The notes: a model not told the origin generated them from the sequence alone. A stretch of 64,000 nt of DNA from GCA-2706205 sp964215955 (GCA_964215955.1 CAXPDR010000018.1:367551-431550); one strand, 5' to 3'; positions 17,117 through 25,723 are shown, numbered from the stretch's first letter. Made by a program: numbers and translations.

Positions 17117-18760
17117 CTAAACTTCCTTGTTTCTTTCTTGATGCTGGACCATATGCGGTGATATGGATTTTTCGACAAAGTCGTTTATAACTGCAACAAG
17201 ATTTGATGCGTCATAGTAAATCAATAAATTATTTTGAGTAACCTCTACTAGATTATTACCGATTGCATTAGCTTTGTTAACATAAAAATAATCTACGAGT
17301 CCTTGTAATAGTGGATAATTTTTCTTCGTTACATTGCAGAGCTGATCAATTTCTCCAAGTTTGTTTATATTTTCCTGGATAACCTTAAAATTTATTTCTT
17401 TTTCCTTAGCGTCATCAAGTATTCTGTTGGCATAGGTGACTCCAAAATTATATAACTCAAAAAGGTAGTTTACTCCAGATGTATACTCTGAAAGCTGAGC
17501 TGCAGTTTCTTTTGATATGTTTGGTAGTTCGGAATTAGATTCAACACCTCTAAGATAATATAACCAAATAATTTTATAATATTGCTTGAAGACTTCTTGA
17601 ATATTATTGTGATGATTTGAAATTAAATTTAGATCTATTCCTTCATCCGAATATTCTGATCTATAAATTCTAACTGAATCCATATGGAGAGGACTAAGTC
17701 TAGATTTCAAAAAATCTTGATTAATTTCTTTTTGCTGGATTAAACCCGTTGCAATAGTATTTACAACTTGGTGATTTATACTATTGTGGCATGGTAATAA
17801 GTCACATCTTTGCTCTACCGGACATGGAAAACATTTGTTTCCTGGAGCAATAGTGATCACTTTATTTCCATAGGGAGAAGTTTCATTTGGTCTTACAGTT
17901 CCAAGACTTAAAACAATACTTGGAGTTAAAGTTTCACTGGCCAAATGAGATACCATGGAATCATGCCCGATAAATAACCTAGTATTCATAAGTAGTTGAT
18001 AAACATCAGCAATAGAAGATTTTACAGTATGGTTATGAATTCGGTCTTTGTATTGAGATAAGGCAGGTGAGTTAAGCATTCTTGCTGCCTCTGCTTTATC
18101 TTCATTTCCACCTACGATATGAAATTGGTAATCTTCAAAATCTTTTGCAAGCTTGTAAATAAGCTCATTCCATTTACTAATTCCCCATTTCTTCTTTCTT
18201 TGTGAAGCGAATGGGTGGATGACAATATTATTAGCTCTATTTTGAAAGTTTGGATCAGGGTCTAAGACCAAATTTTCATTTACTCCTAATATATATCGAT
18301 AAAGATCTACTAGATTAAAAGGAACATTCGTTCCATTAAGAACGTTACTATATAAGTACTGACTCCATTTATCGTTAATTTGGATCTCTGATCTACTATT
18401 TCTAACAGGACCAAGGTAGTGTTTTGCATTTATACAGCTTGCTAAATAACTTGAAGACTTACTAAAAGTTAAATTTACACAAAAATCAAACTCGGTCTTG
18501 TTAACATTAAAAAGAAATGTTGATAGTTCTGATTTTGCGGAGCTGAGAGTCTTATCGATAAAAAAATCTTTTGTCTCAAATAAAACAATATGATCAAAAA
18601 CTGTTTCTAAAAGAAAGCCAATTCCCTTTGCGAATTTTCGTCTTGCAATAAGGGTGAACTCTGCATTTGGATTTTCAGCCTTAAATTGCCTAGTGGCTTG
18701 AAGTGTTTGAACCAAATCTCCAATTCGTGTTAGTTGAATCACTGCAATTTTAGTCTTCAT
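17117..18760 (-). CDS. GT9-family (heptosyltransferase-like) glycosyltransferase with C-terminal helical extension
   Basis: A 547-residue protein. Residues 1-330 are a GT9 fold: QLTRIGDLVQTLQATRQFK with the acceptor-site Asp of the GD motif, HPFASQRKKKWGISKW with the usual Lys/Trp block, and the donor-site IGHDSMVSHLASETLTPS. A cysteine cluster, NKCFPCPVEQRCDLLPC (about residues 308-325), is a frequent GT9 variant. Residues 340-547 form an added helical region with no known match. GT9 enzymes transfer heptose or similar sugars from nucleotide donors. Placement after fliD-fliS and the Maf-like gene suggests flagellin glycosylation rather than LPS core synthesis. SD GAGGG lies inside the end of the 42-residue gene upstream. 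Confidence 0.85.
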   Translation of the reverse strand: MKTKIAVIQLTRIGDLVQTLQATRQFKAENPNAEFTLIARRKFAKGIGFLLETVFDHIVLFETKDFFIDKTLSSAKSELSTFLFNVNKTEFDFCVNLTFSKSSSYLASCINAKHYLGPVRNSRSEIQINDKWSQYLYSNVLNGTNVPFNLVDLYRYILGVNENLVLDPDPNFQNRANNIVIHPFASQRKKKWGISKWNELIYKLAKDFEDYQFHIVGGNEDKAEAARMLNSPALSQYKDRIHNHTVKSSIADVYQLLMNTRLFIGHDSMVSHLASETLTPSIVLSLGTVRPNETSPYGNKVITIAPGNKCFPCPVEQRCDLLPCHNSINHQVVNTIATGLIQQKEINQDFLKSRLSPLHMDSVRIYRSEYSDEGIDLNLISNHHNNIQEVFKQYYKIIWLYYLRGVESNSELPNISKETAAQLSEYTSGVNYLFELYNFGVTYANRILDDAKEKEINFKVIQENINKLGEIDQLCNVTKKNYPLLQGLVDYFYVNKANAIGNNLVEVTQNNLLIYYDASNLVAVINDFVEKSISPHMVQHQERNKEV

Positions 18761-18761
18761 T

Positions 18762-18890
18762 TTATCCCTCGTCTTCGATAAGTGAGGTTAAAAGAAGAGT
18801 TTGCAACTCATCTTGGTTTAACTCAGAACCTTCTTTAAGTCTCTTTTGAATCTCGTTCAAGGCTGTGTGAATTTCATCCTGAATACTCAC
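18762..18890 (-). CDS. Small protein, 42 aa, between two GT9-like genes
   Basis: A short gene that fills the gap between the two glycosyltransferase-like genes. It begins at GTG 18890 with a strong Shine-Dalgarno (AAGGAG, complement of 18897-18902) 6 nt upstream, and stops at 18762, one base before the next gene's ATG. The predicted peptide begins MSIQDEIHTALNEIQKRLKE and ends TSLIEDEG. It is acidic, helical and leucine-rich, with no signal peptide or cysteine. The ribosome site, exact fit and heptad-like spacing support a real gene. Its function is unknown; a small partner of the neighbouring enzymes is one possibility. Confidence 0.65.
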   Translation of the reverse strand: MSIQDEIHTALNEIQKRLKEGSELNQDELQTLLLTSLIEDEG

Positions 18891-18910
18891 AAGCTACTCC
18901 TTGTTAAAAA

Positions 18911-20512
18911 TTATGCTTCATTTTGTAATGAAACTGATGCATCTTCCTGAATTGATCTTCCTTCTGCAAATTCTGAAATAATTCCAGTAAGTTTTTGAAG
19001 ATCTGCTTTTAATTCAAATAAGTTATTTTCAATGGCCTTAACATTAGTCTCTATATCTTCTGAGTCTATGTTTTCAATTTTACCTTCGAAAAATCTAACA
19101 GTACTACTAACAATTGAGTTCCCTTTTCCAATCTTAATCAAAGTATCAAGATAATTAATAAAAGAGTTCATATTACTTTGAGAGTTTCTCATGCTTTTTA
19201 ATGAACGTAATGTGGCTAAAAGCACTTTAACTGTACTTGTAAGTTCACTTTTTACTGTTGTTATATAAGTAAGAAGCTCTTCTCTATCTGTACTCTCTTT
19301 AATGTGGTCGATTAGTTCTTGATTACCCTCGTATCCAAGTAAGTTAAAGAAATATGATCTTTCTACGTGATAATTTATTTCATTTTGAATGTTAATATCT
19401 CCTCTGATTTGAGTGAGAAAGCATCCGTACTCGTCCTTAACAGTTTGGCATATTGGATTGGGACTATTCATATAATCTATTGGAAGTTCAGTTCCAAATT
19501 CTTCATTTAATGCCAAGATGATATCACTTGCAATATATCTATTTTCTTTAGCCTGTATAGAAGTGCAACCTTCATGAGTGAGAATCGTAGAATTGGCTTC
19601 ACTATTAAATTCTCTTAACTCAATTGCCTTGGTATCCATTGCATCAGCAAAGGCTAGTTGATCATTTGAAGCAGAAATCATTACATCAATATTAGATACA
19701 ACGCTTGGAAGAGCAACAGTATCTATATTTATAGATATAAGTTTGTTATCAAACTCTTGATTAAGAGTATTAACAAGTTCTCTTTGATAGTTTTTACCAT
19801 TTAATAGTAGGACAGGCTTAAAGTCCTTAGAATCTTCTAATGTTTCAATTAAATCTTTGTATGTTTCTTGAGATATATTGTAACCATCATAGCCCGCAGC
19901 TAAATTAATTCCAACAACTATTGTTGCTGGTGATCCATTCATTTGCCTAATTCTTGCAAAATTTTGAGCTGCTACAACAGAATATTCTTCGTTTACTTTG
20001 ATTTTCTCAGCCCCAAGATATAGTGGCATTCCCGCAATATGATTTCTCATATTCGCCTTACCAATATTATTTCTTGTTTGGTTAGAAGCTACAAAGTTTT
20101 GATATATACTCCATTTGTTAGATGCTCTTGCAATTCCTTTTGCATCAATAAAGGATCCTAGTTTAGATTCTGATTCAATTGCAGAAATAATAAAAGCACT
20201 TACAGTATCATTACTGTAATTGATGATATTATCCCACTTTCTGTCGTAGACATCGTTTAAAGACTCTGTGAAAGAGTTTACTGCAAATCCATCTGAGTAA
20301 AGGGCATTTTTCATTATGGTTGAGATAAGATTCGAATCAACGGTATGAATCTTTGTAAGTCCATTGAGGTTTTCAGCAGTTGTCCTGTTATTTTCAAAAG
20401 TCAGAAGTTCAATATTTGCACTTGGATGTTCCTCTTTGTAAGCAGCAATCATATTGGCTGAAATTATAACGTCATGGGATGTTCCAAAATTGAGAATTAA
20501 TATATTTTTCAT
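18911..20512 (-). CDS. Divergent GT9-like protein with C-terminal helical extension
   Basis: A 533-residue protein of the same length and layout as the GT9 protein downstream: a two-Rossmann-like half (about 1-350) and a 180-residue helical tail. The start MKNILILNFGTSHDVIISAN parallels the GT9 opening but lacks the RIGD catalytic motif, and the donor-site region reads MISASNDQLAFADAMDT instead of the GHDSxxxHLA block. It may therefore be a catalytically inert paralogue or a partner subunit. SD AAGGA lies 8 nt before the ATG, inside the upstream gene's end. Assignment to GT9 rests on general pattern and position and is uncertain. Confidence 0.6.
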   Translation of the reverse strand: MKNILILNFGTSHDVIISANMIAAYKEEHPSANIELLTFENNRTTAENLNGLTKIHTVDSNLISTIMKNALYSDGFAVNSFTESLNDVYDRKWDNIINYSNDTVSAFIISAIESESKLGSFIDAKGIARASNKWSIYQNFVASNQTRNNIGKANMRNHIAGMPLYLGAEKIKVNEEYSVVAAQNFARIRQMNGSPATIVVGINLAAGYDGYNISQETYKDLIETLEDSKDFKPVLLLNGKNYQRELVNTLNQEFDNKLISINIDTVALPSVVSNIDVMISASNDQLAFADAMDTKAIELREFNSEANSTILTHEGCTSIQAKENRYIASDIILALNEEFGTELPIDYMNSPNPICQTVKDEYGCFLTQIRGDINIQNEINYHVERSYFFNLLGYEGNQELIDHIKESTDREELLTYITTVKSELTSTVKVLLATLRSLKSMRNSQSNMNSFINYLDTLIKIGKGNSIVSSTVRFFEGKIENIDSEDIETNVKAIENNLFELKADLQKLTGIISEFAEGRSIQEDASVSLQNEA

Positions 20513-20517
20513 ATTAT

Positions 20518-21165
20518 CTATCCTTGATAATTTAAGTTTTTAATTTCTTCTAATGCTAAAAGAAGAAAGTCATTTCTTTCTAGTTTCTTGCCGCTTTCTT
20601 TAATTCCCTGAACGTATGAATCTAGGTTTTGACCCAGATTTTCATTAAAGATAGATTGTGATTTTTCAGTTAGGATACTTTTGTAATTAAGAATATCCTT
20701 TGGTGCTTGGTAGGCTAGGAACTTAGTAAAGTAGTCTTTATTCAGAATGAAGGAAGCATCATGCTTAATAATACATGGCTTATTCATTAAATATGAAACA
20801 AAATTCCAATCAGTAAACAGATCTTTGATTTTTTCCTTGAAAATTATTTTAATATTTGTGTCTTCAAATTTTCTTGTAGAAATAAAATCATCAATAAGCC
20901 TTTGATTTGGTTCCAAAATAATTATTTCGTAGTCACCATGATGAGAATTCAAGTGCCTTGCAATCTCTTCTACATGGTAACCAAATCCAAGTCCTAAAAC
21001 TAAAACTTTATTTTTGTACTTTAAGGTTTCAGCATGTCCATCTATGAAAGCTTCAGCCTCTTTAACTGGGTTATAAATTGAATGTAAATAAACACCATTG
21101 ATAACGGGAACGGTTAAGCCGTTTCTTGATCTTTGTAGTTCATATTGAGAGTTTCGTTCATCCAT
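20518..21165 (-). CDS. Maf-like (motility accessory factor) domain protein, short form
   Basis: A 215-residue protein starting at ATG 21165 (SD-like GAAGGTGAG about 7 nt upstream; a GTG at 21177 is also in frame). Residues 10-110 resemble the N-terminal region of Maf flagellin glycosyltransferases: GVYLHSIYNPVKEAEAFI, then VLVLGLGFGYHVEEIARHL and EIIILEPNQRLI. That is a Rossmann-like fold typical of Maf/MptE-like proteins. The large central and C-terminal domains of full Maf enzymes (600 or more residues) are missing. Flanked by the fliS/fliT-like genes and GT9 genes, it probably serves flagellin modification with the sugar-transfer function supplied by its neighbours. Confidence 0.7.
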   Translation of the reverse strand: MDERNSQYELQRSRNGLTVPVINGVYLHSIYNPVKEAEAFIDGHAETLKYKNKVLVLGLGFGYHVEEIARHLNSHHGDYEIIILEPNQRLIDDFISTRKFEDTNIKIIFKEKIKDLFTDWNFVSYLMNKPCIIKHDASFILNKDYFTKFLAYQAPKDILNYKSILTEKSQSIFNENLGQNLDSYVQGIKESGKKLERNDFLLLALEEIKNLNYQG

Positions 21166-21191
21166 AATCGATCTCACCTTCGAATAAATTA

Positions 21192-21563
21192 TTATTTAAT
21201 ATTATTTAGATTATATCCTCTAAAATTCTCTTTGTTTTTATACGTTTTTGCAATTTCAAACTGTGTCTTATTTTTTTCATGCTCTAAACACTCAGTAATT
21301 ATATTGTCCATTTTAACGATATTTTCTATAACCTGATTAACTTGGTTATTAAACTCTACAACTATATCAGGGTTTTCACTTTGAGATTGGTGTAGGGATA
21401 ATCTCTCACTAAGACTCTGAGTAATGTTTATTGCACGTTCTCTATTATCTAGTAGGTCTACTAACTCTTCAAATCTTCCTTCTTGAGCAGCCTTTAAGCT
21501 TAGAGTTGTAAGTTCATAAGCTTTTTCTAGAAAGTTTATTAATTGTTCTTGGACATCTTTCAT
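21192..21563 (-). CDS. FliT-like flagellar chaperone candidate
   Basis: A 123-residue, wholly helical, acidic protein starting one base inside the fliS stop. Size, helical character (LEKAYELTTLSLKAAQEGRF and the ERAINITQSLSERL stretch) and position directly after fliS match FliT or FlaG-like chaperones that bind the filament cap FliD. Sequence similarity to known FliT cannot be shown by eye, so the call rests mainly on context. Confidence 0.6.
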   Translation of the reverse strand: MKDVQEQLINFLEKAYELTTLSLKAAQEGRFEELVDLLDNRERAINITQSLSERLSLHQSQSENPDIVVEFNNQVNQVIENIVKMDNIITECLEHEKNKTQFEIAKTYKNKENFRGYNLNNIK

Positions 21564-21955
21564 TATGCATTCCCCGCTTTTTCCGTTTTAAGTGACTTTA
21601 TCGCCTGGGCCCATCCATCATAAAGTGTTTTAAGAACTCTAAGACAGCCTTCTAAAGGTTCCTTTTCAATTTTAATATTTGCTTGAGTACTTGAGTAGAG
21701 TACATAATCATACAACGAGGCTAGTTCTCTCGCCACATCACCACCAACTTCAAAGTCCAAACTATTGTTTAACTCAATGACGATATCTTGAAGTTTTCCG
21801 ATATGTTCACCTTTTTTTTGTACATTACCTTGCTCAATTGCTTCAACCGCTTTTTTACAATTTTTAATTGCAGCTTGATATAGCATAAGTAAAATCTGCT
21901 CTTTACTTGCTGTCTGTACTGAAGTTTTCTTGTAGGCCCCTAAACCGTAACTCAT
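21563..21955 (-). CDS. fliS: Flagellar export chaperone FliS
   Basis: A 130-residue helical-bundle chaperone that binds the C-terminus of flagellin in the cytosol and prevents premature polymerisation. The family opening is visible: GLGAYKKTSVQTASKEQILLMLY, with the AYxxT and LLxMLY elements. The later SLYDYVLYSSTQANIK and LRVLKTLYDGWAQA segments are also typical. It is 10 nt downstream of fliD and overlaps the next gene by 1 nt. Confidence 0.96.
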   Translation of the reverse strand: MSYGLGAYKKTSVQTASKEQILLMLYQAAIKNCKKAVEAIEQGNVQKKGEHIGKLQDIVIELNNSLDFEVGGDVARELASLYDYVLYSSTQANIKIEKEPLEGCLRVLKTLYDGWAQAIKSLKTEKAGNA

Positions 21956-21965
21956 TTCTTACTCC

Positions 21966-23354
21966 TTAACCAAGTTGCTGAACTGGATTAAAACCGCCAG
22001 TTAAGCCAGCTAATCCACTTCCTTGTGTTTTAATTCTAGATATTGTTTCTTCTAATCGTGCAAATTTTGCTTTTAAATGTTCTTCTTTTCTGGCGATTTG
22101 CCTTTCTTTATTTTCTATTCTTCTATCAATTTGATCTATATTGGATTTAAGACCTTGCTCTCTTGATGTTAAAATTCCTGAGGGACGTTTTAAGGCATCT
22201 CCAACTAGTCTTTCTAAGTTATCTATAAAACCATTTATTTTTCCATCTTCAATTGTATATCTACCATTTACAACCTGAGTAACCATATCAATATTTTCAT
22301 TTAACTTTGCTTCAAACTTATCTTTATCGAGTTTTAAAAGACCATCTCTTTGGAATGTTAAACCTAAATCACCAATTCGAGATGCGCCATATTCAGTTTT
22401 TACACCCATGAAAACTGTACTTCTAATTCTAGATTCTAAAGTTTGTAGGGTAATATCACCACCTAGAGTTCTGGATGTATCGGTAGTTTCATCCATGGCA
22501 TTTTGTTCTTTAATAAACTTGATAACTTCATTGATATTGGTGACAAGGTCATCAATTTTTGTCGCCATTTTCGCTGTATCTTCTTTGATGTCCAAGGTTA
22601 GTTCATCTCCTGGTTTTGCTTTCTTAAGATCTAAGGTAACTCCAGGAATAAGATCAGAGGTCTTGTTTGAAGGAATTTCAATTTCAAATCCATCTAGTTT
22701 GATTTTTGCATCTTGAGCTGCTCTTTCACCGTCAAACCAGATATCAACTTCTCCATCTACAAGATAAAGGTTTGGAAATGTCGCTTTTTGGCCATCGCCA
22801 GTTCCTTCAAGAGCAATGATAATTTTCCAAGGTTCATCTGAACCATCACCAGAATTAACTACAGTTGCTTTCATTCCATTATCAGAATCACCATTAACTA
22901 ATTTAGCTATTCCAGATAGTGTTGCATGATCTTCATCGATATAGATTTCTTTAGTTGTTCCATCTGGTAGCTCGTATTGGAGATATCCAACACCGATATA
23001 GGTATTGTCTTTATCTTCTACACCATTAGAAATAGCTGAAGACTTTTGAGCAAGCTGTAAAACTTCAATTTGGTATGAACCAGGCTCTGCGACATTTTTG
23101 TCAACTGTTGCTTGAACTCCATCGCCACTTACATTTACAGAAAACTCTCTAAAACTTCTTTCGGATTTAGTTGCATAGACGGACCCACGGAGTTTCTCAA
23201 CTCTTCCCATTAAATCTTTTAGAAGGGCTTTTTTGTTTTCAAATTTGCCCTTTCTTTCTTCCATTTTTTTTATAGGAATTTTCTCCGCAGAGATAATCTG
23301 TTCCACTATATTTTTTGGAAGACCAGAATTTATTGATCCAAAAGCAATACCCAA
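21966..23354 (-). CDS. fliD: Flagellar filament cap protein FliD
   Basis: A 462-residue hook-associated protein 2, which caps the filament and promotes flagellin insertion. The start is TTG 23354: AGGAGG (complement of 23360-23365) sits 5 nt upstream, and the protein then begins MGIAFGSINSGLPKN as FliD proteins do. The longer frame to 23438 has no ribosome site and adds unrelated residues. The N-terminal D0 helix (IVEQIISAEKIPIKKMEERK), the middle beta-rich region and the C-terminal coiled coil (GLKSNIDQIDRRIENKERQI) are all present. It heads the twelve-gene minus-strand run. Confidence 0.95.
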   Translation of the reverse strand: MGIAFGSINSGLPKNIVEQIISAEKIPIKKMEERKGKFENKKALLKDLMGRVEKLRGSVYATKSERSFREFSVNVSGDGVQATVDKNVAEPGSYQIEVLQLAQKSSAISNGVEDKDNTYIGVGYLQYELPDGTTKEIYIDEDHATLSGIAKLVNGDSDNGMKATVVNSGDGSDEPWKIIIALEGTGDGQKATFPNLYLVDGEVDIWFDGERAAQDAKIKLDGFEIEIPSNKTSDLIPGVTLDLKKAKPGDELTLDIKEDTAKMATKIDDLVTNINEVIKFIKEQNAMDETTDTSRTLGGDITLQTLESRIRSTVFMGVKTEYGASRIGDLGLTFQRDGLLKLDKDKFEAKLNENIDMVTQVVNGRYTIEDGKINGFIDNLERLVGDALKRPSGILTSREQGLKSNIDQIDRRIENKERQIARKEEHLKAKFARLEETISRIKTQGSGLAGLTGGFNPVQQLG

Positions 23355-23476
23355 ATCATCCTCCTGATGTGCACCTTTGTCGATCCATACGCAAAGGGGG
23401 TAGCATAAATAGGGTATCATACTAAGAATTTGATGCAATAGGGTAGAATCTAAGCTACACTTTTAAAGAAAATAAA

Positions 23477-23499
23477 AAAGGCCCTGGGTAGGGGCCTTT
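23477..23499 (-). terminator. Intrinsic terminator reading toward fliD
   Basis: AAAGGCCC (23477-23484) pairs with GGGCCTTT (23492-23499), with a 7-nt loop. On the minus strand the stem is followed by TTTTTTATTTT, an excellent tail; on the plus strand the tail is weak. It lies 123 bp upstream of fliD. No minus-strand gene lies immediately upstream of it, so it would stop antisense readthrough from the opposing gene region before the fliD promoter. Confidence 0.7.
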
Positions 23500-23521
23500 G
23501 TATAGGATGAATTAGGGTTGG

Positions 23522-23548
23522 GTAAGAGTTATGTGTGATAACTCTTAC
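23522..23548 (+). repeat. Perfect 11-bp inverted repeat before the membrane protein gene
   Basis: GTAAGAGTTAT (23522-23532) and ATAACTCTTAC (23538-23548) flank a 5-nt GTGTG loop, 17 bp before the ATG at 23566. It could be an operator or a leader hairpin affecting ribosome access. No T-run follows, so a terminator is unlikely. Confidence 0.5.
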
Positions 23549-23565
23549 TAAATTTATCGGGTATT

Positions 23566-25098
23566 ATGGAAAAAACTTTATTAAAAAAGTCGGACTTTCT
23601 GAAGAAAAAATATAAATTCTTTATAAATCGGGCACTTATATACTTTTCTTTTCTTTGTATTCCTATCTGGATTCAAAAGTCATTGGATATGGCACTTATA
23701 TTCCAGTCGATTATTTTACTCATGTATATGATGTTTATGATGGGTCAAAGCTATTTACTTGGGAAAGAAATTGATCATAGGCTCAAAATTTATTACCGGG
23801 CAAATTCTTCCATGGAAAGAATAGTTTATCGCGTGATTCTTGGAAGTATCGTGATGTTATTCTTATTTAATCTTTTTGCTCTCTTTTCGGTTGGAATTAA
23901 AACTGTACTCTTTTGGTTGTTTTTTAGTGCGCTTGGTTTATTTTATTCATGGCCAACGAGAGGAAAAATTATAGAAGAAACAATGATGGGTCAATTTGGG
24001 GAAATAAAGTTTTTGGACTCATTTGAAAAAACGATCTTGATTTTAAGTTCTTTAACTTTTTTTATCTCTCTTCCAGAACTACCACTATTTCAAAATATCG
24101 AAGCCTTAAAAATTTATTTTGATCCACAAATGGAAGTTAGCAATGTTTACTGGAATTATTTATCCACACTATATGTACCTTTTATTAAATTCCCAAAACT
24201 TTATAATTTAATATGGAGCTTTCATTTCTATTTTGTGGGGATGGGAACTTTCCTATTAGTTTTTTATTGCTTCTTGAGATATTTCTTTAGCAGACGACTT
24301 GCTATGTTGGGAGTATTTTCTGTTCTTAGTACATGGTCATTTTCACGTGTTCTAAGTGATGATTACTTTGCTACTATTTCTACGACTCTACCTTTAGTAT
24401 GGATTTGGGCACATATGTGGAGTACTAGAAGTAATACTTATCGATCAGGCTTATTTACAGGGTTGGTAACAGCTTATCTAACTATGATAAACCCTTTGAA
24501 CTTTTTACTTTTTCCTGCAGGCTTAATTGCTACTTATAAGGTTTTTCTTTCGAACAAAACGGCATGGTATAGAAAGCAGTGGGTAAAATATAATTTATTA
24601 GGTTTGTTTGTCGGCTTGGCTGTCGTGTTTTCTCAAACAGAATCACTTAATTTCTCAGTTTTAAATGGCGGGTATTTTGTGGATACGCTTTTAGATTTTA
24701 TTTATAGAAAAGCATTCTATATAATTTCTCCAATTGGGTTTATTCTTATTTCTATTTACTCCCTTAATAAGTCTGGATTAATATTTACTTATGTGAATTT
24801 TGATAAGTCTAAAGTCTTAGAGGCTCTTTCTGGAATTGCCGTATTTATTATTTTGGGATGTCTCGTAAATCCTTCTCTAGTATCAGGCTTTAATCTTATT
24901 TGGATGTTATCATTTTTCGCTTTAGTTCCTTTAGAGTGGATTTTTCAGTCTATTAGTAGATTGAGATCTAAAAGAAATATGATCTATGCTATGTATATTC
25001 TGGTTTGTCTTCTGGATTCTCATTTAGAAAATAGGTTTAGAATTATTGGAAAGCTCTTTTTAGAAATTGAATCATTTAAGTATTTTATTGAGCTTTAA
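23566..25098 (+). CDS. Polytopic membrane protein of unknown function, 510 aa
   Basis: Not recognised. About ten to twelve hydrophobic segments can be seen, beginning at residues 22-38 and 44-62, with paired helices near 88-108, 109-128, 210-235 and 245-262, and several in 290-480. Loops are rich in Lys, Arg, Tyr and Phe. The layout of an early cytoplasmic stretch, many helices and a RVLSDDYFA loop (about residue 262) is reminiscent of membrane-bound glycosyltransferases or O-antigen-type proteins, but no signature motif is secure. It diverges from fliD and is followed by a strong inverted repeat. Confidence 0.7.
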   Translation: MEKTLLKKSDFLKKKYKFFINRALIYFSFLCIPIWIQKSLDMALIFQSIILLMYMMFMMGQSYLLGKEIDHRLKIYYRANSSMERIVYRVILGSIVMLFLFNLFALFSVGIKTVLFWLFFSALGLFYSWPTRGKIIEETMMGQFGEIKFLDSFEKTILILSSLTFFISLPELPLFQNIEALKIYFDPQMEVSNVYWNYLSTLYVPFIKFPKLYNLIWSFHFYFVGMGTFLLVFYCFLRYFFSRRLAMLGVFSVLSTWSFSRVLSDDYFATISTTLPLVWIWAHMWSTRSNTYRSGLFTGLVTAYLTMINPLNFLLFPAGLIATYKVFLSNKTAWYRKQWVKYNLLGLFVGLAVVFSQTESLNFSVLNGGYFVDTLLDFIYRKAFYIISPIGFILISIYSLNKSGLIFTYVNFDKSKVLEALSGIAVFIILGCLVNPSLVSGFNLIWMLSFFALVPLEWIFQSISRLRSKRNMIYAMYILVCLLDSHLENRFRIIGKLFLEIESFKYFIEL

Positions 25099-25112
25099 GA
25101 AAAACTTACAGC

Positions 25113-25143
25113 AGTTTTACTTATATCAAGTATAAGTAAAACT
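25113..25143. terminator. Perfect 13-bp inverted repeat, probable terminator
   Basis: AGTTTTACTTATA (25113-25125), loop TCAAG, TATAAGTAAAACT (25131-25143). It begins 14 nt after the stop of the membrane protein gene. A clear T-run is lacking on either strand, so termination is likely rather than certain. The stretch from here to 25255 is AT-rich and has no recognisable feature. Confidence 0.5.
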
Positions 25144-25267
25144 AAATTTACATGGTTTATGTGTTTGTAATTACTATTTTTTAGTGCGTTTGTTAATTTT
25201 TCTTGTTTGTTTTTGGTAAATTTATTACAATTAGTTTAGGTAGAAAAATTTTGGCAAGGAGGTCAAT

Positions 25268-25501
25268 ATTTTAAAGTCTGCACTATCACAAGAACTCTTT
25301 AATGAATTCGTCTCCAATTATCAAACTTGTAACCCATCAAATCAAAATCAGTCAGAGCCATTTGTTTATGTAGATCAGGAAGGAAACATCCGCCTGGTTA
25401 CAAATGTGGTTAATTCTGATGGCTCGGAAGATGAGATATTTGCTGTATCCGTCGCTGGGGATGGTTTTATGGAGTTTTTGGCTTTCCAAGACCAAGCTTA
25501 G
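25268..25501 (+). CDS. Small protein, 77 aa, apparent ATT start codon
   Basis: A reading frame of 77 codons opens after a TAG at 25242-25244 or nearby and contains no ATG, GTG or TTG before codon 47. A perfect Shine-Dalgarno (AAGGAGG, 25256-25262) lies 5 nt before ATT 25268, the natural initiation spot. The peptide would begin (I)LKSALSQELFNEFVSNYQ, with VYVDQEGNIRLVTNVVN in the middle and AVSVAGDGFMEFLAF at the end. It is soluble, without signal peptide, with one cysteine. AUU starts are established for infC. Either this gene uses a rare start, or it is a decayed or mis-sequenced gene. The following 220 bp to 25723 show only AT-rich DNA. Confidence 0.5.
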   Translation: MLKSALSQELFNEFVSNYQTCNPSNQNQSEPFVYVDQEGNIRLVTNVVNSDGSEDEIFAVSVAGDGFMEFLAFQDQA

Positions 25502-25723
25502 ACAGGCAAATTTTGATGATTTTGGTGAAAACTTTTAAGTATATTTTAAAATATTAGTTTAGCGAAATTGTCAGTTTTGTTAAAAACTAATCTAAGTTAT
25601 TGTTTTCTTGATATTGTATTGCTTCTAAATAAGATTTTTTGGTAGCAACTCTATATTTTTTATTGTTGATAACTTCAAGATTATTGTTAATTTTGTTTAT
25701 TTTTGCTTGTAGAATGTAAGGAT

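Noticed and set aside
23355..23438. Extended fliD frame adding 28 N-terminal residues
   Set aside because: AGGAGG points to TTG 23354, and the extra residues do not resemble FliD.
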